NCBI GenBank assembly: GCA_017525245.1
Contig: JAFXTE010000081.1
Span: forward strand, 1-35,612
Length of the DNA: 35,612 bases
Origin: Bacteroidales bacterium
GTDB taxonomy: Bacteria; Bacteroidota; Bacteroidia; Bacteroidales; WCHB1-69
Direction: 5' to 3'
Shown here: piece after piece, positions 8,972 to 17,258 of the stretch
Layout: the number at the start of each line of letters is the position of its first letter
Position numbering within the stretch: the first letter of the stretch is position 1
Translations under genes and position numbers: made by a program
The notes under the pieces: generated by a model
Told to the model about the DNA's origin: nothing
The model's database searches: none
Seen by the model: only the letters and a program-made list of their open reading frames with translations

Positions 8972-10431
8972 CAATTCATAATCCATAATTCATAATTCAT
9001 AATTTCCTTACGGCCTTCCTTATGGAAGAACCAGCACACCGTGCCAACCGTGACCACGGCGGCAAGAATGTAACCTACCGTGCGGGGAAGGAATGCGCCG
9101 AGGAATGTCGGGGAGACGAACACGAAACTGACCGTGACCATCGTCATGAAAAGAGCCGGGAGCAATGCTATCCAATAGTATGGTTTCGATTTGGTGCGAC
9201 GCAGATAGACCGTCACCGCCCACAAAGTGAAGGCGGCGAGCAGCTGGTTGGCCCAGGAGAAATACTGCCAGATCACCTGGAAGCCGGACGGTGCGGCGAG
9301 GCTGAACACGAGAAGTCCGCCCGTGACAGCAAATAGCGGAATGGCAATCCACAAACGTTTTTTAATGCTCTTCTGCTCCAAATGCATGAAGTCGGCCACG
9401 ATGAGACGGGCGGAGCGCAACGCGGTGTCGCCGGAAGTGACGGCCGCACTGATGACGCCCAAAATCGTGATGATGGCGATGCCCACAGGGAACCATGTGT
9501 TGGCAATATGGCCGACCATGGCGGGACCGCTCTTGGCCTGCAACGCCGCATCAGAATGGTAGAAGTAGGCGGCGGCGGCAGCCCAGATCAAGGCAACAAT
9601 GCCTTCCACAATCATGGCACCGTAGAAGATGCGCCGTCCCTGACGCTCGTTGGTCATGCAGCGTGCCACCAAAGTCGATTGCGTGGCATGGAAACCCGAC
9701 ACCGCACCGCACGCTATACTGATGAACATCATCGGGAAGATGGGGTTGGCAGCTGCTTGCGGGTGGCGGTTCTGCAATCCGCTCCAGATTTCGGGGATTT
9801 CAGGCCGGTAAATGGCGAAGGCGACCACGATGGCCACAGCCATGCCCATCAGTAGAAAACCAAACACAGGATAGATGCGCCCGATCACCTTATCGATAGG
9901 TAACAAAGTGGCTATCAAATAGTAAAGCAGAATGATAACCACCCAGATATAGACACTCATATTTGGGGTAAACTGCGTCTGCAAGAGCTGCGCAGGCGTG
10001 TTGACGAATACCACGCCGACCAGAATCATCAGCAGCACCATGAAGCCGCGCATGAACTGTTTGACCCCGTTACCGAGGTAAGTGCCATGGGTTTCTGGAA
10101 GGCTGCAGCCATTGTTCCGAAGGGAAATCATACCGGAAAGATAGTCGTGGACGGCACCGCCGAAGATGCATCCGAAAACAATCCACAGGTAAGAAGCTGT
10201 GCCGAACTGCGCACCCATAATGGCACCGCAGATCGGGCCAACACCCGCGATGTTCAGAAACTGGATCAGGAAGAGTTTCCACGGCTTCATCGGCACGTAA
10301 TCCACACCGTCGGCCATCGTGGTGGCCGGGGTCTGCCGTTTTTCATCCACTCCGAACACCTTCTCCACGAAACGGCCGTAGAACAAGTATCCGAGAACGA
10401 GTAATGCTAATGAGATACAGAATGTTACCAT
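8968..10431 (-). CDS. cstA: CstA-family carbon starvation / peptide-pyruvate transporter
   Basis: 487 aa, a multi-spanning inner-membrane transporter of the CstA family, whose studied members import pyruvate or peptides under carbon limitation. Signatures are LFYGRFVEKVFGVDEKRQTPA and DYVPMKPWKLFLIQFLNIAGVGP (the conserved N-terminal hallmark), GCIFGGAVHDYLSGMISLRN, and ACGAVSGFHATQSTLVARC. About 12 hydrophobic segments are seen. It is shorter than the roughly 700-aa E. coli protein, as in the compact form common in anaerobes. The last dozen residues (ending MNYELWIMNC) are encoded by an ATAATTCAT repeat and look acquired. A -7 box at 10513 and a repeat-containing leader precede it. Confidence 0.9.
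   Translation of the reverse strand: MVTFCISLALLVLGYLFYGRFVEKVFGVDEKRQTPATTMADGVDYVPMKPWKLFLIQFLNIAGVGPICGAIMGAQFGTASYLWIVFGCIFGGAVHDYLSGMISLRNNGCSLPETHGTYLGNGVKQFMRGFMVLLMILVGVVFVNTPAQLLQTQFTPNMSVYIWVVIILLYYLIATLLPIDKVIGRIYPVFGFLLMGMAVAIVVAFAIYRPEIPEIWSGLQNRHPQAAANPIFPMMFISIACGAVSGFHATQSTLVARCMTNERQGRRIFYGAMIVEGIVALIWAAAAAYFYHSDAALQAKSGPAMVGHIANTWFPVGIAIITILGVISAAVTSGDTALRSARLIVADFMHLEQKSIKKRLWIAIPLFAVTGGLLVFSLAAPSGFQVIWQYFSWANQLLAAFTLWAVTVYLRRTKSKPYYWIALLPALFMTMVTVSFVFVSPTFLGAFLPRTVGYILAAVVTVGTVCWFFHKEGRKEIMNYELWIMNC
8971..9003 (-). repeat. ATAATTCAT tandem repeat at the cstA 3' end
   Basis: Units of about 10 bp (ATTCATAATCC, ATTCATA, ATTCATA) encode the C-terminus of CstA and abut the convergent stop codons. 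Confidence 0.75.
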
Positions 10432-10506
10432 ATAACTATAACTATGACTATAACTATGACTATAACTGTTGGCATTTAGCCATTGGCTTTTAGCCGACAG
10501 TTAAAC
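10432..10506 (-). promoter_or_regulatory. cstA leader with tandem array and hairpin
   Basis: Next to the start codon is an ACTATAACTATG array (10432-10467), related to the array at 31793-31826. Beyond it, AACTGTTGGC (10464-10473) pairs with GCCGACAGTT (10493-10502) with one mismatch, so the predicted mRNA begins with a hairpin. The loop holds an imperfect repeat of GGCWTTTAGCC. Whether it regulates cstA is not shown. Confidence 0.5.
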
Positions 10507-10512
10507 AAGCGG

Positions 10513-10520
10513 CAAAAATA
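10513..10520 (-). promoter_or_regulatory. -7 box TATTTTTG for cstA
   Basis: A perfect TAnnTTTG on the minus strand about 80 nt upstream of the cstA start. Confidence 0.6.
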
Positions 10521-10614
10521 GTTTTTTTATGCGGACGTTGTGTCGTTTATAGCGACTTGTTTGTTTTTTTTCAAAAAAGTAAGACAGGGTTATTCTGTGT
10601 CCTTATATTTTTTG

Positions 10615-10622
10615 TAATTTTG
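10615..10622 (+). promoter_or_regulatory. -7 box TAATTTTG for the TonB receptor
   Basis: A perfect TAnnTTTG followed by a leader of about 50 nt to the ATG at 10679. It lies within a T-rich divergent promoter region shared with cstA. Confidence 0.6.
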
Positions 10623-10678
10623 CCAATTGTTTTTCTGTGTTTTACAGTAACCTTATTTCTACTGAAAAATTGAAGTCA

Positions 10679-13600
10679 ATGAAGCATATATCACGTTTTT
10701 CAAGAGTGTTAAATGGTCATTTTGCCATTATTTTGTTATCCGTATTGTTTTCAGTTTGTGGAATGACTGCATTTGGGCAGACCACCACCTCCACCATCAC
10801 CGGTAACATCAGTGACGGCAAAGAACCGATACCGGATGCCGTGATCACCATTGTACACGAACCGAGCGGCATCCCATATTACGCTCTCTCCAACTCAAAA
10901 GGCAACTATGTGATCAACAACATTCTCGCTGGCGGTCCTTATACCGTAAGGGTGGAACGACTCAACTACAAGACGATGATTGTGACGGATGTGGAAGCCC
11001 CGTTGGCCGAAGCTGTGGTCGTGGATGTTGTGCTTACAGCCTCTTCCGTGCGTCTGGAGGAGGTAACTGTGTTCGGAGACGATCTCAACTCTCCTATGAA
11101 CATCCGCCGTTCCGGAGCGAGTACGCATTTCGGTACCAAAGAGATTGGAATCGTTCCCTCTGTCAACCGCAGCCTCTATGATGTGCTTAAACTCACGCCG
11201 CAAAGCATCGGCACCGATGATGGCGTCTCCATCGGCGGCGGCAATTACCGCAGCTCGATGGTCTCTGTGGATGGTGCCAGTTTCAACAACGCCTTCGGCA
11301 TCGGCTCGAGCCTGCCGGCTGGCGGCACCCCCATCTCCATCGACGCTATTGACCGCCTTGATGTCAACATCACCCCCTTCAACGTCCGCCACAGCGGATT
11401 TCTGGGCAGCTCCATCAACATGGTCACCAAGCACGGCACGAACACATGGCATGGCTCCATATACGACTACATGAAAGGCAGTGCGCTGCAAGGTCATAAG
11501 GTAGGTGATTCCCGCCTGACCAGTTCTTTAACATCGAAAAACACGATAGGATTCACGGTGGGTGGACCCATTGTTAAAAACAAGCTCTTCTTTTTCCTCA
11601 ATGGAGAATATACATTGGACTACGAATCAGGCTCCCCTATCCAAGCCCGTCCTAACCCAGACTACAGCTATGGCGGCAGTTCTGGCTACAGCCGTCCGAC
11701 TGTGACGCAGATGGAGGATATCCGGCAATTCCTGAGCGACAGGTTCGGTTACAACCCCGGCAATTATCAGGACTACTCCATCAAAACCCCTGATTACAAG
11801 CTTTTCGCACGCATAGACTGGCGCATCAACGAAAACAACATGTTCCATATCAGGGTGAGCCACACGCATGTTGCCGTGTCCAATCCTCCTTCCACCTCTA
11901 TGAGTCCGTTGGGAGGCAAAGACACCCGGGTTCCCTATGGAGACACCATTTTCATAGTGAATAGTGATGATGCCGGTCGTCGGTCTCAATATGCGCTGCC
12001 GTTTGAGTCGGCACGGTATAACCAGATCTTGAATTTCACCACGATGGCTGCCGAGTTGAACACCCGCCTGATGAATGAACAGGGCGGCAACATGCTGCGT
12101 CTCACCTGGTCACGGCAGAACGAGCCACGTTCCTTCGTGGGTGACATCTTTCCGACCGTGGATATTATGGCACCTTATAGTGACATGAACGGAAACCAGC
12201 AGTTGGGTCTGTTCACCACATTCGGTCCGGATCCGTTCACATACGGCAACCTACGTCGGGTGAACTCCTTTACCGCCACCGATGAGTTCATCTATAAAAC
12301 GGGCATCCATAACATCCTTGCGGGAGTGCAGATCGAGTGGAACCACATCGTGAACGGTTTCATGCAGGGTGGTGCCGGATGGTATGTCTATGATTCCTGG
12401 CAATCGTTTGTTGACGATGTCAATGGTGTGGAAGGGGCAGGCCCGGCGCTGTTCATGATCACCCACGCTAATAGCGACAACCCCACGGAACAGGTATTCC
12501 CCACTTTCAATCACAGCCAACTTTCTCTGTATGGGCAGGACGAGATGGTCTTCAGCAAGTTCTTCAAGCTGACGATGGGTCTGCGTCTGGAGATGCCGTT
12601 CATCCGTTTCCGCTATGACAACCGCAACATGGAATTCGACCAGATAGTTTCCGCGCATCCGAACAGTTCCTTTGCAGGCCTCAGCACTGCTGACTACCCG
12701 CAATTCAACATGCATTTTGCTCCTCGCATCGGCTTCAACTGGGACATCACCCATAACCGTAAGGTCATCCTCCGAGGCGGAACTGGTCTCTTCACAGGAC
12801 GAATCCCCAACGTGTGGTTAGTGAGTGCTATCGGCAACTCCAACTGCCTGCAGTACCAATATATCGCCAACACCTCAACAGGTTCCGATGTGGTCGGGTT
12901 CGATCCTGACCGGGAAAATATCATCAACAGCATCTATGCCAGCCACAACTACAGCCGTCAGGGACTCCCTGCCCCTTCATACGCCACCCTTTTAGCCAAA
13001 GATTTGAAGATGCCGACAAGCTGGAAGTCATCTCTCGCACTTGATGTTCTCATCCCTGGCGATATCAAGGCTACCGTGGAAGGAATTTATTCCTTTAACT
13101 TTAACGAAGTTTACGCTTCCTTGTTAGGTTATAGTGAAGATGGTTCCATACAGTTACCCGGCGAACCGGAGGCGCGTACGCACTATGTCAGCGAGAACAT
13201 CACCAACAGACAAGGATCCATCATGCACGGCTATTACCTCCATAACGAAAAAGGTCAGCACGGACAGTATTTTTCTGTCTCCGCCCAGCTGACCAAGAAT
13301 TTCCGCTTCGGGCTAAACCTTTTTGCGGCCTACACGTTCAGCCACGCCACAAACCTCTCTGACGGTAACTCCGACCAAGTGTCAACGTTTGCAAACACTG
13401 CGACTGTTAACGATTGTAACAGCCCTGAGTTGGGTTATTCCGCATACGTGGCTCCGCACCGTGTGATTGCCGGCCTCGGCTATACCATCAAAGAGGGCAA
13501 GCGCACTGCCACCAAACTTGGAATCTTCTATGAAGGCCTCAACATGGGGGTTTACAACGGGTACTATGTGACCCGATACTCCTACCTCATCGGCAACGTC

Positions 13601-14041
13601 AGTGGACTCACCAGCCCGCAGCTGATATACATCCCCACTGCCGAGGAGTTAGCCGCCATGCCGTTCTCTTCCGAGGAGAGCCGTGCCGCATTCGAAGAAT
13701 TCATCAGCAACAACCGCTACTTGAGCAAACATAGAGGCGAATATTCCAAGCGCAACGGAGGAAAGGCTCCGTGGCTCAACCGCATCAACCTCAAGGTCGC
13801 GCAGGAGTTCTACTTTAACCTCTCGGGACACAAGCAATCACTTGAGGTCGGTGTGGACATCAACAATCTCGGCAACCTGCTCTGCAGCAAATGGGGCGCC
13901 TATCGCGTGCTCGACAGCGAGACACTCCTGAACTATGACAAGGAAAACAGCAAATACAGCTTCTCTCAACCCACGTGGTCTGTCTATAACAACTTGTCCT
14001 CCACGTGGCACCTTCTGCTTCATTTGAAGTATGCGTTTTAA
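10679..14041 (+). CDS. TonB-dependent outer-membrane receptor, Oar-like
   Basis: 1120 aa. The start at 10679 (MKHISRFSRVLNG) gives a signal peptide ending near AFGQ; an upstream GTG at 10637 would add 14 residues and is less likely. Mature order: a carboxypeptidase-regulatory beta domain (about 35-115: TSTITGNISDGKEPIPDAV to YTVRVERLNYK), a plug (SVNRSLYDVLKLTPQSIG, SSMVSVDGASFNN, SSINMVTKHGTN), then a long beta-barrel ending LHLKYAF with the terminal Phe required for outer-membrane insertion. No SusD partner follows, and the plug resembles Oar-type receptors rather than SusC. The ligand is unknown. Monocistronic: its own promoter at 10615 and a terminator at 14055. Confidence 0.9.
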   Translation: MKHISRFSRVLNGHFAIILLSVLFSVCGMTAFGQTTTSTITGNISDGKEPIPDAVITIVHEPSGIPYYALSNSKGNYVINNILAGGPYTVRVERLNYKTMIVTDVEAPLAEAVVVDVVLTASSVRLEEVTVFGDDLNSPMNIRRSGASTHFGTKEIGIVPSVNRSLYDVLKLTPQSIGTDDGVSIGGGNYRSSMVSVDGASFNNAFGIGSSLPAGGTPISIDAIDRLDVNITPFNVRHSGFLGSSINMVTKHGTNTWHGSIYDYMKGSALQGHKVGDSRLTSSLTSKNTIGFTVGGPIVKNKLFFFLNGEYTLDYESGSPIQARPNPDYSYGGSSGYSRPTVTQMEDIRQFLSDRFGYNPGNYQDYSIKTPDYKLFARIDWRINENNMFHIRVSHTHVAVSNPPSTSMSPLGGKDTRVPYGDTIFIVNSDDAGRRSQYALPFESARYNQILNFTTMAAELNTRLMNEQGGNMLRLTWSRQNEPRSFVGDIFPTVDIMAPYSDMNGNQQLGLFTTFGPDPFTYGNLRRVNSFTATDEFIYKTGIHNILAGVQIEWNHIVNGFMQGGAGWYVYDSWQSFVDDVNGVEGAGPALFMITHANSDNPTEQVFPTFNHSQLSLYGQDEMVFSKFFKLTMGLRLEMPFIRFRYDNRNMEFDQIVSAHPNSSFAGLSTADYPQFNMHFAPRIGFNWDITHNRKVILRGGTGLFTGRIPNVWLVSAIGNSNCLQYQYIANTSTGSDVVGFDPDRENIINSIYASHNYSRQGLPAPSYATLLAKDLKMPTSWKSSLALDVLIPGDIKATVEGIYSFNFNEVYASLLGYSEDGSIQLPGEPEARTHYVSENITNRQGSIMHGYYLHNEKGQHGQYFSVSAQLTKNFRFGLNLFAAYTFSHATNLSDGNSDQVSTFANTATVNDCNSPELGYSAYVAPHRVIAGLGYTIKEGKRTATKLGIFYEGLNMGVYNGYYVTRYSYLIGNVSGLTSPQLIYIPTAEELAAMPFSSEESRAAFEEFISNNRYLSKHRGEYSKRNGGKAPWLNRINLKVAQEFYFNLSGHKQSLEVGVDINNLGNLLCSKWGAYRVLDSETLLNYDKENSKYSFSQPTWSVYNNLSSTWHLLLHLKYAF

Positions 14042-14054
14042 CGATAAAAAAAAA

Positions 14055-14079
14055 ACTCCGCAATTGCGGAGTTTTTTTT
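14055..14079. terminator. Bidirectional terminator between convergent genes
   Basis: ACTCCGC-AATT-GCGGAGT forms a perfect stem, with a run of A before it and a run of T after it. It serves the TonB receptor and, in the other direction, the gene whose stop is at 14078. Confidence 0.92.
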
Positions 14080-14917
14080 ATCTCGGCACCAACGCGATCC
14101 GGAATCCGCAGTCTTCATAGCGGGAATGGATGCTTCCGCGGTCGCGGGTGGCGCACCGGCTGTACGAAGCCGCATAGTTCCAGCTGCCGCCCCGCTGCAC
14201 GCGATAGGAGGTCTCCTGATTGTTCATAGGGTTGTTCCAGTTCGTATTATCCGCGTAGAAATTCTCATCGTACCAGTCTTCACACCATTCCCAGACATTC
14301 CCGCTCATGTCGAAAATGCCTAACTCGTTGGCTGTTTTGATCCGCACGTCGTGGGTGCGCTGGCTACTGTTGTCATAGAACCATGCAATCTGCTTGAGAT
14401 CGTTGCTGCCGGCATAACGCACTCCTGCACTTTTCAGACCGCCACGAGCGGCATATTCCCATTGTGCCTCGGAGGGCAATGCGAAATGATAACCTTCAGG
14501 CAGTTCAGAAGCGAGATACTTGTTCAGTCGGACGATGAACCGGTGGCACTCCATCCAGCTCACACGTTCAACAGGGAGTGTGTTGCCTTTCCAATAGCTC
14601 GGATTGTTGTCACGTCCCATCACCGCCATCCACTGCGCCTGCGTCACCTCCGTCTCACCGATGTAAAAGTCTGTCAGCGTGACATTATGTGCGGGGACTT
14701 CCTTGGCCTTACAGCTGTCATCCCGTTCAGCGACACATCCCAGCTCCAGATCTCCTCCCTTCACAAACACCATCTTCAAAGGGACATGGTTCACGGTAAA
14801 CACTCGGTTGCCTGTACCTTGCGTCTGCGCCGACAGCACTCCTGCAAAAGAGAACAGCGAAGTCAGAAAGCACACAGCAACTATTTTCCACTTTATCAAT
14901 AACATTTCTCTATTCAT
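14078..14917 (-). CDS. Secreted FGE/SUMF1-fold protein lacking the catalytic cysteines
   Basis: 279 aa with a signal peptide (hydrophobic core IVAVCFLTSLFSFAG, cleavage near LSAQ). The rest is a single formylglycine-generating-enzyme-like domain (PF03781): FVKGGDLELG, IGETEVTQAQWMAVMG, PVERVSWMECHRFI, LPSEAQWEYAARGG, DMSGNVWEWCEDWY and RGGSWNYAASYSRCATRDRG, ending GFRIALVP. In true FGE two cysteines lie just after the GGS motif; here those positions appear to be Tyr and Ser, and the only Cys nearby aligns with a later, non-catalytic one. It is therefore probably a binding or structural member of the fold, like many Bacteroidota exported SUMF proteins. Last gene of the minus-strand cluster. 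Confidence 0.85.
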   Translation of the reverse strand: MNREMLLIKWKIVAVCFLTSLFSFAGVLSAQTQGTGNRVFTVNHVPLKMVFVKGGDLELGCVAERDDSCKAKEVPAHNVTLTDFYIGETEVTQAQWMAVMGRDNNPSYWKGNTLPVERVSWMECHRFIVRLNKYLASELPEGYHFALPSEAQWEYAARGGLKSAGVRYAGSNDLKQIAWFYDNSSQRTHDVRIKTANELGIFDMSGNVWEWCEDWYDENFYADNTNWNNPMNNQETSYRVQRGGSWNYAASYSRCATRDRGSIHSRYEDCGFRIALVPR

Positions 14918-14925
14918 TTTATATA

Positions 14926-14945
14926 TTCATTCTTCATTCTACATT
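14926..14945. repeat. ATTCATTCTTCATTCTACATT unit
   Basis: A short array in the 26-nt gap between two minus-strand genes. The same unit is expanded at 25491-25585. Confidence 0.6.
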
Positions 14946-15711
14946 AATTAATAACTGCTCTCCCATCCTTTTTACCCACAATCTTTTCGCCTCTCGAAGT
15001 CATCGCTTTCAATTCTGCAATCAAAAAATCGCGGAAAGTGATGGTAGTATATTCAATCTTCTCATAGTGAATGCCTTCCAAAAGATGGTCTCCGCCGTCA
15101 GAGATGAAGTTGAGCGTGACGAGCTTATAGAGCCGTTTGTCATCTATAGGCTTACCTTGCACAGTGATATTAACAGGTTTGTTGTTTTTATAGACAATGA
15201 CCGCACCGGCGTAGGGAGCATTGAATTTGTCGTTGAAACGGCCTAACGTCTTCTTCAACTCACTGCCTTTCAACACGATAAAAGTCAAGTAATTGTCAAA
15301 TGGGGAGATACGGTACAAATCGCCGACCGTGACATCGCCAGCAGGCATGGAGGTGCGGATACCTCCGAAGTTGAGCATCGAAACGTCAAGATTGTCGAAG
15401 GTAGTGTCTTTAATATACTTTGACGCTTCATCCAACAGGATGTCTGTCAGAAAGTTGGAAAGCGGACTTTCAAGTGCAAAAGACTCCAGTTCCTGATCTG
15501 TGTGCGCAATCACCACCTGCATTTGTTTTTCTATCAGCGCCTGCTTCTTTGCCACATATTTGGCCAGTTTCGGGTTCACTTTCGCATCATACGTTGAATC
15601 CAACCGAACCATTCTGTACTGATACTTGAACTTCGGTGCAGAAACATTTTGAGCATAACCAAAAGCTGTTATGCTCAAAATGATGCAGATGATGAATGTC
15701 TTAACGTTCAT
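14944..15711 (-). CDS. Secreted 5'-nucleotidase C-terminal-domain protein
   Basis: 255 aa with a signal peptide ending near FGYAQ. The protein matches the substrate-recognition domain of UshA-type 5'-nucleotidases (PF02872): SPLSNFLTDILLDEA, NFGGIRTSMPAGDVTVGDLY, SPFDNYLTFIVLKGSELK and NFISDGGDHL. The metallophosphoesterase half that carries the active site is absent, and there is no such gene beside it. In many Bacteroidota the two halves are separate adjacent genes, so a partner may lie elsewhere; alternatively this domain acts alone as a nucleotide-binding periplasmic protein. Only 4 nt separate it from floA, suggesting cotranscription. Confidence 0.82.
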   Translation of the reverse strand: MNVKTFIICIILSITAFGYAQNVSAPKFKYQYRMVRLDSTYDAKVNPKLAKYVAKKQALIEKQMQVVIAHTDQELESFALESPLSNFLTDILLDEASKYIKDTTFDNLDVSMLNFGGIRTSMPAGDVTVGDLYRISPFDNYLTFIVLKGSELKKTLGRFNDKFNAPYAGAVIVYKNNKPVNITVQGKPIDDKRLYKLVTLNFISDGGDHLLEGIHYEKIEYTTITFRDFLIAELKAMTSRGEKIVGKKDGRAVIN

Positions 15712-15715
15712 TTCA

Positions 15716-16696
15716 CTATTTTTTTGACGGATTTTGGCCGCCTTGTCCCATCTTGCTGATACCGTCGCGCATGGAGGTGTCGGCCTTGATGTTCTCCAAC
15801 TTGTAGTAGTCCATCACACCGAGATTGCCGCTACGGAAAGCATCTGCAAGAGCTCTCGGAACCTCAGCTTCGGCGAGAATCACCTGAGCCCGGGCTTCTT
15901 GTGCCTTAGCCTTCATCTCCTGCTCTTGCGCCACAGCCATAGCGCGACGCTCCTCGGCTTTGGCTTGCGCGATGTTCTTGTCAGCATTGGCCTGGTCCAT
16001 CTGCAGCATAGCACCGATGTTCTTACCCACATCCACATCCGCGATGTCAATGGAGAGGATTTCGAACGCCGTACCGGAGTCCAAGCCCTTGGTTAACACG
16101 AGTTTGGAGATGGAATCCGGGTTCTCAAGCACCGACTTGTGCGTATCCGCGGAACCGATGGCGGAGACGATACCCTCACCTACACGGGCGATGATGGTCT
16201 CTTCGCCGGCACCGCCCACCAACTGGCGGATATTCGTGCGCACGGTCACTCTTGCTTTGGCAATCAGCTGAATGCCGTCCTTCGCAACAGCCGCCACCGG
16301 AGGCGTGTTGATGACTTTTGGGTTCACGGATGTCTGGATGGCCTCCAACACGTTACGCCCGGCCAGGTCAATAGCCGTGGCTGCCTTGAAATCGAGGGTT
16401 ATGTTGGCCTTGTCGGCGGAAATCAGCGCGTTGACGACAGGCTTCACGTGACCGCCAGCAAGATAGTGGGCTTCCAACTGGTCACGACTGATGTCTATGC
16501 CCGCTTTGGAAGCTGTAATCATCGAGTTGACAATCATATCCGGCGGAACGCGACGCCAACGCATCAGAATCAGTTGCACTAAAGAGACGTGGACACCGTT
16601 CAGTATGGCGATGAACCACAAGCGCAAGGGCACCATCCAGAAAAACAGGATGACCAGCGCCAATACAATCACTATTGTGATAACAGTTTGAGTCAT
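15716..16696 (-). CDS. floA: Flotillin-like protein FloA
   Basis: 326 aa. FloA is a membrane-anchored scaffold that organises functional membrane microdomains. An N-terminal hydrophobic hairpin (residues about 5-45, [20 protein letters not shown] and a second segment) is followed by an SPFH-like region ([50 protein letters not shown]) and an Ala/Glu-rich coiled coil ([20 protein letters not shown]). This is the pattern of the UPF0365/FloA family, with normal length. It lies 6 nt downstream of nfeD, its usual partner. Confidence 0.95.
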   Translation of the reverse strand: MTQTVITIVIVLALVILFFWMVPLRLWFIAILNGVHVSLVQLILMRWRRVPPDMIVNSMITASKAGIDISRDQLEAHYLAGGHVKPVVNALISADKANITLDFKAATAIDLAGRNVLEAIQTSVNPKVINTPPVAAVAKDGIQLIAKARVTVRTNIRQLVGGAGEETIIARVGEGIVSAIGSADTHKSVLENPDSISKLVLTKGLDSGTAFEILSIDIADVDVGKNIGAMLQMDQANADKNIAQAKAEERRAMAVAQEQEMKAKAQEARAQVILAEAEVPRALADAFRSGNLGVMDYYKLENIKADTSMRDGISKMGQGGQNPSKK

Positions 16697-16702
16697 AATG
16701 TA

Positions 16703-17173
16703 TTAATTTTGATGAGAAATTTCTACGATAACTTTGCTTCCTTCGATCTTATGGATTATAATGGGTGAATTTTCGTCGATGAAACCTTGCATGGAGACAA
16801 CTTCCGCTTCGGTATCACCGAAAAGTCCGGTACCGGTCGGGGCGAGACGAGAAATAGCAACGCCTTCCATCCCCTCTTTCAGCTTGGACTCATCAACCTC
16901 GTTCATCTTGCTGTCTATCTGTGTTTTAAGCTGAAGTTTACGCCACGTCTTCGTCCGCATCATCAACCAGAAGAAGCCGATAGTAAGGATGGCTGTGAGC
17001 ACGAGCGTGAGGAATCCAACCGTAGTGCCGAACTGCACAAACGCAGTGACCACTCCGGCAATCATGCACAACACCCCGATAATAGCCACCACCCCGCCGG
17101 GGATGACGAGGAAATCCAGGATCATCAGGACGATGCCGAGGAGGATGAGGAGGATGAGACTGATGTAACCCAT
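16703..17173 (-). CDS. NfeD-family membrane protein
   Basis: 156 aa with three or four hydrophobic segments (LILLILLGIVLMILDFLVIPGGV, VVAIIGVLCMIAGVVTAF, FLTLVLTAILTIGFFWLM) and a C-terminal OB-like beta domain (GMEGVAISRLAPTGTGLF ... IIHKIEGSKVIVEISHQN). This is the short NfeD form without the ClpP-like protease domain, which pairs with flotillin-type proteins; the neighbour floA supports this. The start codon at 17173 sits one base from a tandem-repeat leader shared with tyrS. Confidence 0.92.
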   Translation of the reverse strand: MGYISLILLILLGIVLMILDFLVIPGGVVAIIGVLCMIAGVVTAFVQFGTTVGFLTLVLTAILTIGFFWLMMRTKTWRKLQLKTQIDSKMNEVDESKLKEGMEGVAISRLAPTGTGLFGDTEAEVVSMQGFIDENSPIIIHKIEGSKVIVEISHQN

Positions 17174-17174
17174 G

Positions 17175-17219
17175 GTAATGGTTATTGGTTATAGGTTATA
17201 GGTTATAGGTTATTGAAGC
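17175..17219 (-). repeat. GGTTATA tandem leader repeat upstream of nfeD
   Basis: 45 bp: GTAATGGTTAT, several 7-bp GGTTATA/GGTTATT units and TTGAAGC. The same element, two units shorter, precedes tyrS at 18547-18577. It lies one base from the nfeD start codon. Confidence 0.85.
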
Positions 17220-17258
17220 AGTTAGTAGTTAATAGTTAATAGTTAGTAGTTAAAGTTA
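17219..17258. repeat. AGTTAGTAGTTAATAGTTA array
   Basis: A 7-bp-period array (AGTTAGT, AGTTAAT) fills the space between the GGTTATA array and the tyrS stop. Nothing else is visible there. Confidence 0.75.

Noticed and set aside
9382-9855. 157-aa plus-strand ORF over cstA
   Set aside because: Antisense shadow with His/Gly-rich composition; cstA is well supported.
14351-14902. 183-aa plus-strand ORF over the FGE-fold gene
   Set aside because: Antisense shadow; the minus-strand gene has clear motifs and a signal peptide.
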